Positions 51,129 to 53,138 of a stretch of DNA of 53,138 nucleotides are shown piece after piece. Every line of letters begins with the position of its first letter. Within the stretch, counting starts at the first letter, position 1. This DNA comes from CBDATB01 sp965199745 (lineage in GTDB: Bacteria; Bacteroidota; Bacteroidia; Cytophagales; Flammeovirgaceae), in NCBI GenBank assembly GCA_965199745.1, contig CBDATB010000006.1, positions 1 through 53,138 of the forward strand, in the 5' to 3' direction. The notes under the pieces are model-generated. The model was not told where the DNA came from. It did not search any database and saw only the letters and a list, made by a program, of their open reading frames with translations. Position numbers and translations under genes: made by a program.

Positions 51129-52985
51129 TCATAAATAAATCTCCGAGCCTGATTTTTTGAATTCTTTTGATTTTTCCTCCAATCCCTTTTTGATAGCCTC
51201 TTCTTGCCCTAGTCCTTGTTGCTGGGCATGTTTTCTAACATCTTGCGTGATTTTCATTGAGCAGAAATGCGGACCGCACATCGAACAGAAGTGTGCTATT
51301 TTAGCACCTTCTGCAGGCAGGGTTTCGTCATGAAACTCACGGGCTGTATCGGGGTCAAGCGACAAGTTAAACTGATCTTGCCAGCGAAACTCAAAACGCG
51401 CTTTACTTATGGCATCGTCGCGGTACTGCGCTCCGGGATGTCCTTTGGCTAAATCGGCAGCATGAGCAGCGATTTTATAAGTGATAACACCATCTTTAAC
51501 GTCTTTTTTATTAGGTAATCCTAAATGCTCTTTGGGCGTTACATAACACAACATAGCTGTACCGAACCAAGCAATCATTGATGCTCCGATGGCAGAGGTA
51601 ATATGATCATAACCAGGAGCAATATCTGTGCTGAGAGGACCTAGCGTATAGAATGGTGCCTCTCGGCATTCTTTCAACTGTTTGTCCATATTTTCCTTAA
51701 TAAGTTGCATAGGTACATGCCCGGGTCCTTCTATCATGGTTTGCACCTCGTGTTTCCAAGCTATCTCAGTCAGTTTGCCCAGTGTTTCAAGCTCTGCAAA
51801 TTGTGCGCTGTCGTTAGCGTCGGCAATAGCACCCGGGCGAAGCCCATCACCAAGTGAAAAAGAAACATCATAGGCTTTCATAATTTGGCATATTTCTTCA
51901 AAATGTGTATATAAAAAATTTTCTTGGTGGTGTGCCAAACACCATTTTGCCATGATAGACCCTCCTCTCGATACAATACCCGTAAGGCGCTTGGCCGTCA
52001 TTGGAATATAACGTAATAAGACCCCTGCATGAATGGTAAAATAATCAACTCCTTGCTCTGCCTGTTCTATGAGTGTATCTTTGAATATTTCCCAGTTGAG
52101 TGCTTCTGCCTTACCATTTACTTTTTCAAGTGCCTGATAAATGGGTACAGTACCAATAGGCACAGGAGAGTTACGGATAATCCATTCACGAGTTTCATGA
52201 ATATTTTTACCAGTCGATAGATCCATGATAGTATCTGCTCCCCAGCGGCAAGCCCATACGGCTTTTTCCACTTCCTGTTCAATACTCGAGCTAACTGCAG
52301 AATTGCCGATATTGGCATTGATTTTTACCAAAAAATTGCGTCCGATGATCATTGGCTCTATTTCAGCGTGATTTATGTTAGCAGGAATAATAGCCCTGCC
52401 AGCAGCTACTTCTTTTCTGACAAACTCGGGGGTTATATAACCTTTGGGAGTATTTGCTCCGAAGCTATTGCCTGGATGCTGAATGCCCAGCTCGTAAATT
52501 TCATTCGCGCGTTGGTTTTCTCTAATAGCAATATATTCCATTTCTGCTGTGATAATACCTTTTTTAGCATAATGCATCTGGCTGACATTGCACCCATTTT
52601 TGGCTTTAAGTGGTTTGCTAATATGCTCGAAACGCAGCGAATCGAGGGAGCGATTTACTAATCTTTTCTTGCAGTGTGCCGAGCTAAAATCCTTGAGTTG
52701 TGTAGTATCAGCACGCTTTATTAGCCACTCATTTCTTACTTTGGGCAAGCCTTTTCTTACATCAATCTTAGCACTAGGGTCGGTATAAGCACCGCTGGTA
52801 TCATATATGGTGACGGGTTCGTTTTTTTCTACCTGATTATTTAATTGGGAGCGGCTTTTGGACAAAGCAATTTCCCGCATGGGAACTCGCACATCGTGTA
52901 ACTCTCCACGTACATAAATTTTTTTTGAACGCGGAAATGGCACCCTGCTAATGACGTCTTGATTGGGTGTTTTATCTGCTCTCAT
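51129..52985 (-). CDS. thiC: Phosphomethylpyrimidine synthase ThiC
   Basis: ThiC is the radical SAM enzyme that rearranges aminoimidazole ribotide to HMP phosphate. The C-terminal cluster motif CSMCGPHFCSMK is clear, and the central barrel motifs MVEGPGHVP-like (MIEGPGHVPMQLIKENMDKQ), GPLSTDIAPGYDHITSAIG and TIHAGVLLRYIPM are present. The 618-residue length is full. thiS lies 80 bases upstream on the same strand. Any TPP riboswitch would be before thiS, beyond the window. Confidence 0.95.
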   Translation of the reverse strand: MRADKTPNQDVISRVPFPRSKKIYVRGELHDVRVPMREIALSKSRSQLNNQVEKNEPVTIYDTSGAYTDPSAKIDVRKGLPKVRNEWLIKRADTTQLKDFSSAHCKKRLVNRSLDSLRFEHISKPLKAKNGCNVSQMHYAKKGIITAEMEYIAIRENQRANEIYELGIQHPGNSFGANTPKGYITPEFVRKEVAAGRAIIPANINHAEIEPMIIGRNFLVKINANIGNSAVSSSIEQEVEKAVWACRWGADTIMDLSTGKNIHETREWIIRNSPVPIGTVPIYQALEKVNGKAEALNWEIFKDTLIEQAEQGVDYFTIHAGVLLRYIPMTAKRLTGIVSRGGSIMAKWCLAHHQENFLYTHFEEICQIMKAYDVSFSLGDGLRPGAIADANDSAQFAELETLGKLTEIAWKHEVQTMIEGPGHVPMQLIKENMDKQLKECREAPFYTLGPLSTDIAPGYDHITSAIGASMIAWFGTAMLCYVTPKEHLGLPNKKDVKDGVITYKIAAHAADLAKGHPGAQYRDDAISKARFEFRWQDQFNLSLDPDTAREFHDETLPAEGAKIAHFCSMCGPHFCSMKITQDVRKHAQQQGLGQEEAIKKGLEEKSKEFKKSGSEIYL

Positions 52986-53065
52986 AGGTTTTAATTTTTA
53001 ATGTTTAACTATAAAAGTACTCTTTTAGCAAAGAAAAGCTATCAAGTGATAGGCGCAGAAATTAT

Positions 53066-53138
53066 TTAACCTCCTTGAGTAGCTTTAACAATAATGATTT
53101 TGTCTTTTTCACTCAAAACGTAAGCATTCCATTCTTTT
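53066..53138 (-). CDS. thiS: Sulfur carrier protein ThiS, C-terminal part (gene continues beyond window)
   Basis: The last 23 codons are visible: KEWNAYVLSEKDKIIIVKAT, then QGG and TAA at 53068-53066. The C-terminal Gly-Gly is the site that is adenylated and made into a thiocarboxylate as sulfur donor for ThiG. The segment KEWNAYVLSEKDKI resembles the usual ThiS pattern (W...L...D.I.I..A.QGG). It lies 80 bases before thiC, the normal operon order in Bacteroidota. The N-terminal two thirds lie outside the window. Confidence 0.85.
   Translation of the reverse strand, partial: KEWNAYVLSEKDKIIIVKATQGG

Noticed and set aside
1..53138. CRISPR arrays, tRNA or rRNA genes, complete insertion sequences, prophage genes
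   Set aside because: None seen: no regularly spaced repeats, no cloverleaf-like T-loop motifs in intergenic DNA, and no transposase or integrase motifs.

Overview
The window looks like a chromosome segment of a Bacteroidota species, probably a Cytophagales- or Chitinophagales-type environmental bacterium. The evidence is type IX secretion (T9SS) C-terminal tails on two secreted proteins, a gliding-type ABC permease (GldF), a complete alternative complex III gene set, lipoproteins and OM barrels with short Bacteroidota signal peptides, and several TAnnTTTG promoter boxes in place of the sigma70 -10 element. The DNA is AT-rich, except for the GC-richer surface-protein gene at the left edge. No rRNA, tRNA, CRISPR array or intact transposase was seen.

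Layout. 1-626 (minus): start of a secreted Ig/cadherin-like surface protein, put out of frame by a run of 20 G. 840-6496 (minus): MsrA lipoprotein (frameshifted), HemW, a TrkH/KtrB potassium transporter and a phytoene-desaturase-like flavoenzyme. 6861-13606 (plus): OstA-like protein (frameshifted), aminotransferase, shikimate dehydrogenase, a T9SS-exported M43 metalloprotease and a MORN/YwqK protein. 13877-15975: hotdog thioesterase (minus), then histidine phosphatase and a tandem universal stress protein. 16144-25680 (plus): alternative complex III operon actA-B-C-D-E-(ybjQ-like)-F, with a clear promoter and a likely terminator. 25768-27011 (minus): decayed outer-membrane barrel genes. 27407-31688: gmhA, divIC, flavin reductase, rpe, lgt, pyrD. 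31908-37279 (minus): a five-gene operon of CotH kinase/lamin-tail T9SS protein, small lipoprotein, VTC-type polyphosphate polymerase domain, DUF4956 membrane protein and DUF2490 protein. 37938-45801: M48 protease, gpsA, hydrolase-OsmC fusion, two unknowns, gamma carbonic anhydrase, rocD, gldF. 45804-53138 (minus): thiamine operon thiS-thiC-tenI/thiE-thiD-thiE-thiG-thiH, interrupted between thiG and thiH by a decayed restriction-modification pair.

How the genes work together. The act operon encodes a quinol:electron-acceptor oxidoreductase: iron-sulfur/molybdopterin-fold ActB, multiheme ActA, monoheme ActE and the NrfD-type membrane subunits ActC and ActF. The thi operon covers both the pyrimidine and the thiazole branches plus coupling. 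The CotH-VTC-DUF4956 operon is the best candidate for a poorly described system; it may link polyphosphate or phosphoryl chemistry at the inner membrane to an exported CotH-type kinase.

Caveat. Several genes (msrA, ostA-like, two barrels, the methyltransferase remnant) are broken by single-base changes in homopolymers. These could be real decay or assembly errors; raw reads would decide. The nonsense codon in the restriction-enzyme remnant, and the missing N-terminal half of its methyltransferase, are harder to explain as sequencing error.
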